DNA from: Candidatus Woesearchaeota archaeon | GTDB lineage: Archaea > Nanobdellota > Nanobdellia > Woesearchaeales > SM23-78 | Assembly (NCBI GenBank): GCA_016933095.1 | Contig: JAFGBP010000011.1 | Location: 1 to 53,643 of the forward strand | Direction: 5' to 3' | Length of the DNA stretch: 53,643 nt | Part shown: positions 8,726 through 16,449 of the stretch, piece after piece | Layout: each line of letters begins with the position of its first letter | Numbering within the stretch: the stretch's first letter is position 1 | Made by a program: the position numbers and the translations under genes | Notes under the pieces: model-generated | The model's database searches: none | What the model was told of the DNA's origin: nothing | The model's input: the letters and a program-made list of their open reading frames with translations, nothing else

Positions 8726-10222
8726 GTGATTATGGATCCGATGATCGTACTAACATACATTGCTATTATACTCTTGATTGGGGTGCTTTGCACTTTTGTC
8801 TCAAAGGCCTTGAGGCTTCCTTATCACCTGATCCTCCTGCTTTTGGGAATCTTCTTGGGGTCGCTGTACATGAACGGCGTGCCTTTGTTCCAGGTTGATG
8901 CTTCTTTCATTATTGGGATATCGACTCTCCTTGTAGTATTGCTCGTGTTTGATAGCTCTTCAAGGATCAAGATCGGGGAGAACGAGATGGAGGGGATGCC
9001 CGCCATCAATCTGATAAGCATATTCGTGCTTTTCTCGCTTATCTTCTCTGGCTTGTTTGCTGTCAAGCTCTTCTACCCGGCCGTCACTCTCTCCGCAGTG
9101 CTTTATTCCTTGGTATTCGCAGTCCTTGTCGTGGAGACTGATCTGGGATCTGTTCTTCACCTGTTCAAGGATTTTGCAAAGGAGAAAGCAAAGCACTTGC
9201 TGCTCTTCTTCGAGACAGAGGCTAACCTCAATACTGCTTTTGTAATACTGTTCCCATTCGTAATCTTGGAGATCCTGAAGAACTTTGATTTTGAGAACCA
9301 GAGCCTATACTGGGTCTTGACTTATAATCTTCCAGGTTTCCTCTATGAGATACTGATGGCCGTCGGCGTAGGTATAATAATAGGACTTCTCATGCTCAAG
9401 ATCCTGAGGAAATGGTATGACCATCACTTCTCTCCCATCGCCCTCTTGGCTGCTGCGCTCGGAGCTTACATCATGGCTTCTCTGATGGGAGGCATCGGTA
9501 TCGTGGCGGTTGCCGTTGTTGGATTCTTCTTCGGCAACATCTACGTTGAGGGGCGGGAGCAGCTGGCCGAGTTCGGCAGGATGCTTGTCTCTGCCTTGGA
9601 GATCTTGGTTTTCGTCATCCTTGGGATTGCGGTTAGGATACCTTTGGACTTCTCTTATTTCTGGAAGTCAATCCTGCTCTTTGCAGTAGTACTCATTGTC
9701 AGGATTGCGGCGGTCTTCATAACTCAGCGCTCAAAGGAATTCACTTCCAGGGAGAAGCTTTTCATCGGACTTAACATGCCGAAGGGGATTGCCATTGCCG
9801 CAGTAGTCCTTCTGTTGTCGACTTATAACGTACCTGGCCTGAATGTCGTGCTCCAGCTCTCTGTCCTCATGATGATCTACTCGATCGTTCTCTCTTTCGT
9901 CCTGGACTTCTATGCGGAGCCTATCCTACGCGAGCCTATAAAGGCCTCGTCGGGGAATGGGTGTGTTCATTCTTGGATGAACGTCCTGGAGATGAACATC
10001 AACGTCCCTAAGAGGAAACCTTTGAGGAAGAGGCCTGCCAAGAAGAAGCGCGTTTCTAAGAAGAAGAACGTCAAGGCTAAGAAAGTCGTTCCTAAGAAAA
10101 AGAAGGCAAAGGCATCCAGGAAGGCTCCTAAGCTGAAGAGGATTGTCAAGAGATCTTCTAAGAAGAAGGCAATATCCGAGGGGAAGGTTAAGAGATCTTC
10201 TCGTAGGAAAAAGAAAAGGTGA
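8726..10222 (+). CDS. CPA-type Na+/H+ (cation/proton) antiporter with a Lys-rich C-terminal tail
   Basis: multi-TM N-terminus (LRLPYHLILLLLGIFLGSLYMNG); about 80 aa Lys/Arg-rich tail. Confidence 0.85.
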   Translation: MIMDPMIVLTYIAIILLIGVLCTFVSKALRLPYHLILLLLGIFLGSLYMNGVPLFQVDASFIIGISTLLVVLLVFDSSSRIKIGENEMEGMPAINLISIFVLFSLIFSGLFAVKLFYPAVTLSAVLYSLVFAVLVVETDLGSVLHLFKDFAKEKAKHLLLFFETEANLNTAFVILFPFVILEILKNFDFENQSLYWVLTYNLPGFLYEILMAVGVGIIIGLLMLKILRKWYDHHFSPIALLAAALGAYIMASLMGGIGIVAVAVVGFFFGNIYVEGREQLAEFGRMLVSALEILVFVILGIAVRIPLDFSYFWKSILLFAVVLIVRIAAVFITQRSKEFTSREKLFIGLNMPKGIAIAAVVLLLSTYNVPGLNVVLQLSVLMMIYSIVLSFVLDFYAEPILREPIKASSGNGCVHSWMNVLEMNINVPKRKPLRKRPAKKKRVSKKKNVKAKKVVPKKKKAKASRKAPKLKRIVKRSSKKKAISEGKVKRSSRRKKKR

Positions 10223-10291
10223 TGTGACTTCTAAAGATTCACATCAAATCACATAAAATATGATAAGAATATTTTTTTGTTTCTTTAGTGC

Positions 10292-10981
10292 CTATCCGAG
10301 ATAGCTCATAGTCTTCTTGTCGGCTTCACGCACTGTCTTCTGGCTCTGCTGCATGATGGTCTTGAGCTTGTTCTCGAACTCTTCAGCCTGCTTGAGGAGC
10401 GGCTTGTAGTCGACGTTGAGGTCCAGGTACTTGTCGAGTATCTCTATCAGCTTTGCCGCAGCCTTGCTGTCTGGCAGCTGGCTGTGGGTTGATGCGAATA
10501 TGCAGCTCGTCTTCGGGTTTCTCAGCATCAGGGCTGAGCTTACCCCCATTATTATGCTCTCCTTCACAGGGCTTGCGCCGCAGGCCTCGAGCTTCTTGTC
10601 GCCGTAGTAGTATGCCTTTGCTTCCCCGCTCAGGTCATCTGTCGCGACCCCTTCCAATCCGATGATCTGCTTGGCCTTCATCTTCTTTGCCATCTCAGAT
10701 ATCGCGTTAGCGATCTCCCATTCAAACCCTTTCACGTTGAGTATCGTGTGTAGAAGGACGATGTTCCTTTGAGGAACGTACCATATGGCCATGGGATTTA
10801 CGAGCGCTCCCTTATGGACTGCCGCTATTGGAGCCAGTTCCTGATAGTGGAACTCTCCTATCATTTCGGCCTTGAGGTGGTCTAGTAAGAATTCTGTCGT
10901 GATCGTGCCGACGAGGCCAAACCCTGGAAATCCCTCTATTATTATGGGGTTCTGCGGGGTTTTCTTGAGAACTATCTTCAA
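10292..10981 (-). CDS. PAC2 family protein (proteasome assembly chaperone-like)
   Basis: IIEGFPGFGLVGTITTEFLLDHLKAEMIGEF; IIGLEGVA. Confidence 0.85.
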   Translation of the reverse strand: MKIVLKKTPQNPIIIEGFPGFGLVGTITTEFLLDHLKAEMIGEFHYQELAPIAAVHKGALVNPMAIWYVPQRNIVLLHTILNVKGFEWEIANAISEMAKKMKAKQIIGLEGVATDDLSGEAKAYYYGDKKLEACGASPVKESIIMGVSSALMLRNPKTSCIFASTHSQLPDSKAAAKLIEILDKYLDLNVDYKPLLKQAEEFENKLKTIMQQSQKTVREADKKTMSYLG

Positions 10982-11088
10982 ATCATCTCACCTCTTCTCT
11001 CTTTATCGGCGTATCCCTATATAAAGATTTTGGATTTTTGGAAATCGGTGTTTTTCTCGTTGTTGGTTTATTAATCGGCTGTTTTTCC

Positions 11089-11260
11089 CGAGTTGGTCGC
11101 ATAATATGCGCCAAAGGTGAAGGCAAACTTCAAGGAGCACTGCGGATTAGCGACCAGGGGGTTGGCCCCTTCGGGGTTGGTCGCACATCTAAGCATCAGC
11201 TATCAGCTGGTGGCTTTCGCGGCGCTTGGCGAGCGAAAGCGAGCTTTTATTCGACCAACC
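11089..11260 (+). mobile_element. 172-bp palindromic repeat element, copy A
   Basis: terminal arms GTTGGTCG/CGACCAAC; inner hairpins; flanked by 10-bp direct repeats CTGTTTTTCC (11079-11088, 11261-11270); homologous to 14396-14562. Confidence 0.85.
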
Positions 11261-11400
11261 CTGTTTTTCCTCAGTAACTATTAATTAAAGACAACGTTTT
11301 CCGAGGGAAAAAAGGTAAAATTTATAAACTCCTTCCTCTAAAAACGTGTTATACACCGAGTAAAAATTAAAGGTGAAAAGTTAGTGGGGTGAAAATAGAA

Positions 11401-11649
11401 ATGGCAGAAGTTCTATACAAAGCTGGAATTAAGAGAGCATCTGGATGGCTCTACTTCGTTGACAAGAAAGGAAACGCAGCAAGAGTTCAGATGGCTCGAA
11501 AAGGCCAGAAGACTTCCAAGAAGCAAGAAGTTCTTGTCAAGGCTGGAGTTAAGAGAGCACCAGGCTACCTTTACTTCATAGACAAGAAAGGAAACATTGC
11601 CAGGACCAAGATGGCCCGTGGAAGGAAGAAAGCTAAGAAGAAGCGCTAA
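11401..11649 (+). CDS. small basic protein with internal tandem duplication (ORF track start 11389)
   Basis: AEVLYKAGIKRASGWLYFVDKKGNAARVQMARKG / QEVLVKAGVKRAPGYLYFIDKKGNIARTKMARGR. Confidence 0.8.
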   Translation: MAEVLYKAGIKRASGWLYFVDKKGNAARVQMARKGQKTSKKQEVLVKAGVKRAPGYLYFIDKKGNIARTKMARGRKKAKKKR

Positions 11650-11817
11650 GCGTTTTTCTTTTTACATAAATTCTTTTGTTTTTTTTGGTTTTTTATTTGG
11701 TTTGTCTTTTATTTCTGATTCTATGTGCAGTCTTATTTCATGTTTTTTTCTTCGAGGCTCTTGAAATTGGAACAATTTATATACTTCTTATGCTTTACAT
11801 GTTTTTGAGGTGATAGC

Positions 11818-11910
11818 ATGAATAAGAGAATTTTGGTTAGCCTGTTGTCAGCTGCATTGTTCCTTATGAGCATCGTAGCAGTCCATGCCGCCGAGCTTTG
11901 GCCCGAATAG
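11818..11910 (+). CDS. micropeptide precursor 1, 30 aa: MNKRILVSLLSAALFLMSIVAVHAAELWPE
   Basis: TTTATATA (11776-11783) and GAGGTGAT RBS upstream; signal-peptide-like; paralogous to 12023-12121. Confidence 0.75.
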   Translation: MNKRILVSLLSAALFLMSIVAVHAAELWPE

Positions 11911-12022
11911 GCCAGAAGGTTCGCTTGAAACTCTTGAAAGTATTTCATTATTCTCTTCTGGATCTCTGTGAGACGGAAAATTTTATATAGTTGCGACTCT
12001 CTACGTCTCTTGAGGTGATTGT

Positions 12023-12121
12023 ATGACCTTCAATAAGAAGCTGCTGGTTAGCTTGGTGTCAGCTGCGTTGTTCCTGATGAACATAGTGGCAGTCAACGCT
12101 GCTGTACTCTGGCCAGAATAA
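12023..12121 (+). CDS. micropeptide precursor 2, 32 aa: MTFNKKLLVSLVSAALFLMNIVAVNAAVLWPE
   Basis: TTTTATATAG (11981-11990) and GAGGTGAT RBS upstream; paralogous to 11818-11910. Confidence 0.75.
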   Translation: MTFNKKLLVSLVSAALFLMNIVAVNAAVLWPE

Positions 12122-12180
12122 AGGCAGAAATTTGAGACTTGTTGAAAATATTTCAAATTATTGGTTTGATTCTTTGACTC

Positions 12181-12924
12181 TCAGGTCGTGATCCTTATCT
12201 TCCCTTCTCTTAGGTCTTTTAATATTCTCTCAGAGGCCCTTCTCGTGTCTGGCGCTCCGCCTTTCTTCAGTATGTTGAGCTTTCTCGCGATGTTCTCGAG
12301 CGAGACTTCGAGGTCTTCGTCTTCCTCTGTGCGGTAGTGCCTTTCCAGGATTCCGGGGTATTTGTCCATTATCTTGAGGACTGTGCCTTCAGGGTCTTTG
12401 GTCTTTGTCTCGAAGCCAGTGATGGCCCCCTTGACCTCGTCCTTTTCTCCGTACGGAATGACGCCGGGAGTGTCTATCAGCAGGAACTTCCTCGCTGTCA
12501 CGTATTGCTTTCCCTTTGTGAATCCGCTCTCAGAGCTCGTCCTTGCTTTTCCTGTCCCGTTGAGCGCGTTGATGACTGAGCTCTTGCCCATGTTGGGGTA
12601 GCCGACGACTCCGACCTTCGGCCTGTCAAGCCCCAGCCTCTTGCCTTCGATTATTATCTTTTCCTGCAGCATCTTGATGCCGTGGTAATCCTTGGCGGAC
12701 ACGAACACGCAAGGATCCAGCTCTTTCTTCCTTGCTTCGAGCTCTTTCTGGTCGCATAGGTCGCACTTGTTCAGGACGTATACTAATACTTTCCCTTCGC
12801 GGGCCACCTTCTCCTCGATCTCCAGGTTCCGGGTCTCATCGACCCTGCGGGCGTCCACTATCTCGAGGATGATGTCTGCTTCTTCTATGACCTTGTTGAC
12901 GGCGTCCCAAAAAGATGATGGCAT
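12181..12924 (-). CDS. circularly permuted GTPase (YlqF/YawG/NOG-like ribosome assembly GTPase)
   Basis: NKCDL (G4) precedes GYPNMGKSSVINAL (G1) and DTPGV (G3). Confidence 0.9.
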   Translation of the reverse strand: MPSSFWDAVNKVIEEADIILEIVDARRVDETRNLEIEEKVAREGKVLVYVLNKCDLCDQKELEARKKELDPCVFVSAKDYHGIKMLQEKIIIEGKRLGLDRPKVGVVGYPNMGKSSVINALNGTGKARTSSESGFTKGKQYVTARKFLLIDTPGVIPYGEKDEVKGAITGFETKTKDPEGTVLKIMDKYPGILERHYRTEEDEDLEVSLENIARKLNILKKGGAPDTRRASERILKDLREGKIRITT

Positions 12925-13044
12925 AATCCTTTAGAATGCTAAGATGTATAAAAATCTACTGGAAGTCTTTGTGGTAGAACTCGAGCATTAGTGTGGTTCT
13001 CACGAACTTTATCTCTAACTAACGGGCTTCAGAGAATGAGGTCT

Positions 13045-14349
13045 TTATCGTTTGCTTGAATACACTCTCTTCACAAGCTCTCGTTTTCCGAACTTCGCGA
13101 TCTTTTCCATGACCTCAGGGTCCATGTCGACCTGCTCGAATGCCTTCTCGAGCTTCCACTTGTCGACTGTCGAGAATTCCTGCAAGGCTCCTGACTCTCT
13201 GAGGGCTTTCACGAACTCAGGGTAGTCCATGTCCTGCTTTCCTGGGAACTTGATGCAGTTCTTCTGCCAGATCGTGACTCTAGTGTCGGATCCGTACACG
13301 CGGTCTACCTTGTGCTGGTCGGCAAATGCCATTATCTTTTCGCTCATCTTCTCAAGCTCCTTCTTGATCCTGCTCTCCTCGTCCCTTAGCTTTGAGTATT
13401 CGTTGACGAGGCCTACGCCCTCGTCTTTCCTGAATGCGACTGGCTCCAGCTCCTCTACTTTGTAGAGGTGCTTGAATCTTGGGCAGTGAGGCCTGTATTC
13501 GCACCACTCGCAGAGCGCAGACTCTTTAGGAGGGAACTCCTTGGCTGACTCAATCTCCTTTATCAGGTTCACGCTCTCGCTCTTCAGCCTCGCGAGCTGC
13601 GCTTCTGTCCTTTCACTTGACACTTCCTTGTCGAATGCGAGGTAGTGCCATATGAGCCTGACTTTCTGGCAGTCCCTGTATTTGTGCTTGACAGCTATCG
13701 CGTATAGCGCCAGCTGGCGGTCGGAGTCAAGCTTCTCCTGGTCGGGCAGGGTGTTCGCTGTTTTGTAGTCATGGATCTCGTACACTCCGTCGCCTGCGTA
13801 TGAGAGCCTGTCTATGAATCCCTGGAGGACGTATCTTCCATCATCATCCAGCTTGATGAGGATCCTTATCTCTAACCCTATTGTTCGCGTTTGATTGAAT
13901 GGCTTGTACCTGTTGTAATAATCTATTATGAACCGCTCTCCCATTTTCCTGTAGTTCTCAGAATTATACTCTTTCCTGACTACGAGAATGTTGCCAGTCC
14001 AGTGCTTCTCCCATTCAGAATTATAGAAGTCGAGTAGTTCTTGGATCGTATTCTCCTTCTCGAACTTGAGGTCTTTGTACAGCTTTTCCAGCGCCTCGTG
14101 CACCCTTGACCCTAGGAATGATTCTATGGAGCCTTCAATCTCTGTTTCGAGCTTGTCAATGTATCCGAACTTGAACTTGAGTGGGCACTGCTCGAAAGTA
14201 GACAGCCTGGAATGAGAATATGTGGTCTGGCCTTCCTTCTCTATACCGTCTCCGATAGTGACTTTCGCATCCTTCCCGTTCACGGCCGTTCCACTTTTTT
14301 CGGCATGATCTTTGGTGCTTTCCCCCAGACTTGCCTGCTTTTCACCCAT
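13045..14349 (-). CDS. PD-(D/E)XK superfamily nuclease (RecB/Cas4-like)
   Basis: SHSRLSTFEQCPLKFKFGYIDKLE, EIHDYKTA, CEWCEYRPHCPRF. Confidence 0.85.
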   Translation of the reverse strand: MGEKQASLGESTKDHAEKSGTAVNGKDAKVTIGDGIEKEGQTTYSHSRLSTFEQCPLKFKFGYIDKLETEIEGSIESFLGSRVHEALEKLYKDLKFEKENTIQELLDFYNSEWEKHWTGNILVVRKEYNSENYRKMGERFIIDYYNRYKPFNQTRTIGLEIRILIKLDDDGRYVLQGFIDRLSYAGDGVYEIHDYKTANTLPDQEKLDSDRQLALYAIAVKHKYRDCQKVRLIWHYLAFDKEVSSERTEAQLARLKSESVNLIKEIESAKEFPPKESALCEWCEYRPHCPRFKHLYKVEELEPVAFRKDEGVGLVNEYSKLRDEESRIKKELEKMSEKIMAFADQHKVDRVYGSDTRVTIWQKNCIKFPGKQDMDYPEFVKALRESGALQEFSTVDKWKLEKAFEQVDMDPEVMEKIAKFGKRELVKRVYSSKR

Positions 14350-14395
14350 GAAGGAAAGAGGCTCTTTCTTGTTTTAAAAGCTTTGCGGCCTGTTG

Positions 14396-14562
14396 GAGTT
14401 TGTCGCATAATATGCGCCAAAGGTGAAGGCCAATTTCAAGGAGCACTGCGGATTAGCGACTAGGGGGTTGGCCCTTTCGGGGTTGGTCGCACATCTAAAC
14501 ATCAACTGGTAGCCTTCGCGGCGCTTGGCGAGCGAAAGCGAGTTTTTATGAGACAAACTCGT
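14396..14562 (+). mobile_element. 167-bp palindromic repeat element, copy B
   Basis: terminal arms GAGTTTGTC/GACAAACTC; homologous to copy A; 7-bp direct repeats CCTGTTG (14389-14395, 14563-14569). Confidence 0.8.
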
Positions 14563-14593
14563 CCTGTTGTCTTGTGGGTCCAGTGCTTATGGT

Positions 14594-15832
14594 TTAGCGA
14601 TACTCTTTCCTTTTCTTCTCCATCTTGTTGTATTTTCTCTCTATCTTGACATCCCGTCCTTGGATGTTTCCGTAGTCTTTTGCAATCATTTTTATGAGGG
14701 ATTTTGAGATGCTCATGCAGCCGGCCATCTCTGAGAACTCTTCTGCAATCTCCTTGCATTTCCTTCCTGCGGCATATGCCTCTACGACGTAGTTCGTCAG
14801 GCCTAGTTTCTCTGCGACATCGCTGTTGAACTCTTCCCTGGCGTATACTCCTCCTCTGGAGATGGCATTTGCAATCCTGGCGGTGATATCATCATAGCTT
14901 TTGACTGCGTATCCTCTCTCTTGTGATTTAGTTATTATCTTTTTGTGGCTTGCTCCGGCGTTGTAGAGTCCTAGTACGAATTGAGATTCGTCTATCGTGG
15001 AGGTTCTCCTTTTGCCAGCCTCTTTTGTTGGCGCCGTTTCCTTCTCTTGTTTATCCTTTCTCTCATACATCGGAGGTGGTGTTGGCGTTGGGGATGGTAT
15101 TGGAGCTGATGTTGGTTTTGCTCTCTTTCTTGGAGTGTGGCTTGCCTGCTGTGTTTGGGGTGGTGGCATGGCGACTGTCGGATGTGAGATTTCGGGTCTT
15201 CGAGCTTTCGGTGTTGGCGTATATAATTGAGTTTCTGGGTTTGCAGTTCTTCTCTTGGGAGTCTGTTTGATTTTCTCTTCTAGGGAATTCTTGTTATTCT
15301 GATTCGTTGATTGATTCTTGGGTGCGGGCGCTGGCTCCTCATCAATGATTGGCTCTGCATGCATGACTTCTGATGATGGTGTTTGATTGTCTGTTATTGG
15401 TTTTACATACTGGATTGCTGGTCTTAGGTTTGGATTCCTGGTTTTCTGTTCTGCTTTCATTTGTTGGGCATTTAATGCCGCTATTATTTCTTTAGAGACT
15501 GTGGGATCGTTGCTTTTAATCCGTTCCAGGTGTATCTCTCTGGCCAGTGTCCCGAGCTTGTCGAGGTAGTCTCTTATAGTAATTAGGTCTTGTTCTATCT
15601 CTTCTCTCCTTTGAACCACGTATTGACGCATTTCTCTTGCTATGTGGACTGCTTCGGTTACTTGTCGGATGGGTCTTTTGATGTATTCCATTCTTGTCTG
15701 GCTTTGGCGGAATAGGTTATCAATCCATTTTCTGCTCTTGTCTGTGAAGTCGCTGATCTTCTGATATAATCTTGTCATGTTCATCTCCTCCTCTTGTGTG
15801 GTTCTTCGATCTTTCCTATTATTCTCGGCCAT
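14594..15832 (-). CDS. hypothetical protein, low-complexity Pro/Thr-rich centre, helical C-terminus
   Basis: 412 aa ORF. Confidence 0.6.
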   Translation of the reverse strand: MAENNRKDRRTTQEEEMNMTRLYQKISDFTDKSRKWIDNLFRQSQTRMEYIKRPIRQVTEAVHIAREMRQYVVQRREEIEQDLITIRDYLDKLGTLAREIHLERIKSNDPTVSKEIIAALNAQQMKAEQKTRNPNLRPAIQYVKPITDNQTPSSEVMHAEPIIDEEPAPAPKNQSTNQNNKNSLEEKIKQTPKRRTANPETQLYTPTPKARRPEISHPTVAMPPPQTQQASHTPRKRAKPTSAPIPSPTPTPPPMYERKDKQEKETAPTKEAGKRRTSTIDESQFVLGLYNAGASHKKIITKSQERGYAVKSYDDITARIANAISRGGVYAREEFNSDVAEKLGLTNYVVEAYAAGRKCKEIAEEFSEMAGCMSISKSLIKMIAKDYGNIQGRDVKIERKYNKMEKKRKEYR

Positions 15833-16098
15833 GCGATGTGCAGGCCTTGGTATATCATTTCTTCTGCGAAGTTGGTCGGTTTTCCGACGTATGATTGCAA
15901 TACGCTTGTCAATCCACTCACTTGTTTTGGCGCTACTGTGCGCTCCCTTACCCTTCCCAGGATCTCTCTTGCAAGGTATATGCCGAAGCTTTCTATCTTG
16001 CTTCTTCTGGGTTCGTATCCTTTGATGGTTGTTGGGAGGTCGTGCTCTTGCTGCATGGTGTTTGCTTGGTATGCTGGATTCTTGTCTTGTTTTGGCAT
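15781..16098 (-). CDS. hypothetical protein
   Basis: 105 aa ORF overlapping the downstream gene. Confidence 0.55.
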   Translation of the reverse strand: MPKQDKNPAYQANTMQQEHDLPTTIKGYEPRRSKIESFGIYLAREILGRVRERTVAPKQVSGLTSVLQSYVGKPTNFAEEMIYQGLHIAWPRIIGKIEEPHKRRR

Positions 16099-16213
16099 GC
16101 TTTGGGAAAGGTGTAAGGGTTTAAAATATCCACCTGAGACTTTCTCGGAGGATTTCTGGACTCTGTCGGAAGTATTCCGGTTGTTATTATTGTTTCAATA
16201 AAGCCACGCAATC

Positions 16214-16324
16214 TTATGAAAGAGGCATCATCCTTGCGCCGTGCCTGTAGACTCTCTTATCCTTCCATCCAATAGCGACTTCTGAGGCTCTCCTTATCCC
16301 TGTAAGCTTTTCTGACATGCTCAT
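16214..16324 (-). CDS. small basic protein, 36 aa: MSMSEKLTGIRRASEVAIGWKDKRVYRHGARMMPLS
   Basis: ATG about 25 nt downstream of ATTTATAAAC (leaderless spacing); below ORF track cutoff. Confidence 0.45.
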   Translation of the reverse strand: MSMSEKLTGIRRASEVAIGWKDKRVYRHGARMMPLS

Positions 16325-16449
16325 GCGAATTGTACCTGCAGGCCGTTTATAAATCTTGTTGTTGTGTGACTACGTCATAATGGTTATATTTTCTTAACGT
16401 TCGCTGATGTAGACTTTTTTTCGTATATCTTGCTTAGTCAGAAAATAAT

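Noticed and set aside
11038-11277. ORF 11038..11277 and the related reading ICAKGEGKLQGALRISD in ORF 14212..14463
   Set aside because: shared peptide arises because both ORFs cross copies A and B of the palindromic repeat; repeat structure explains it better than coding
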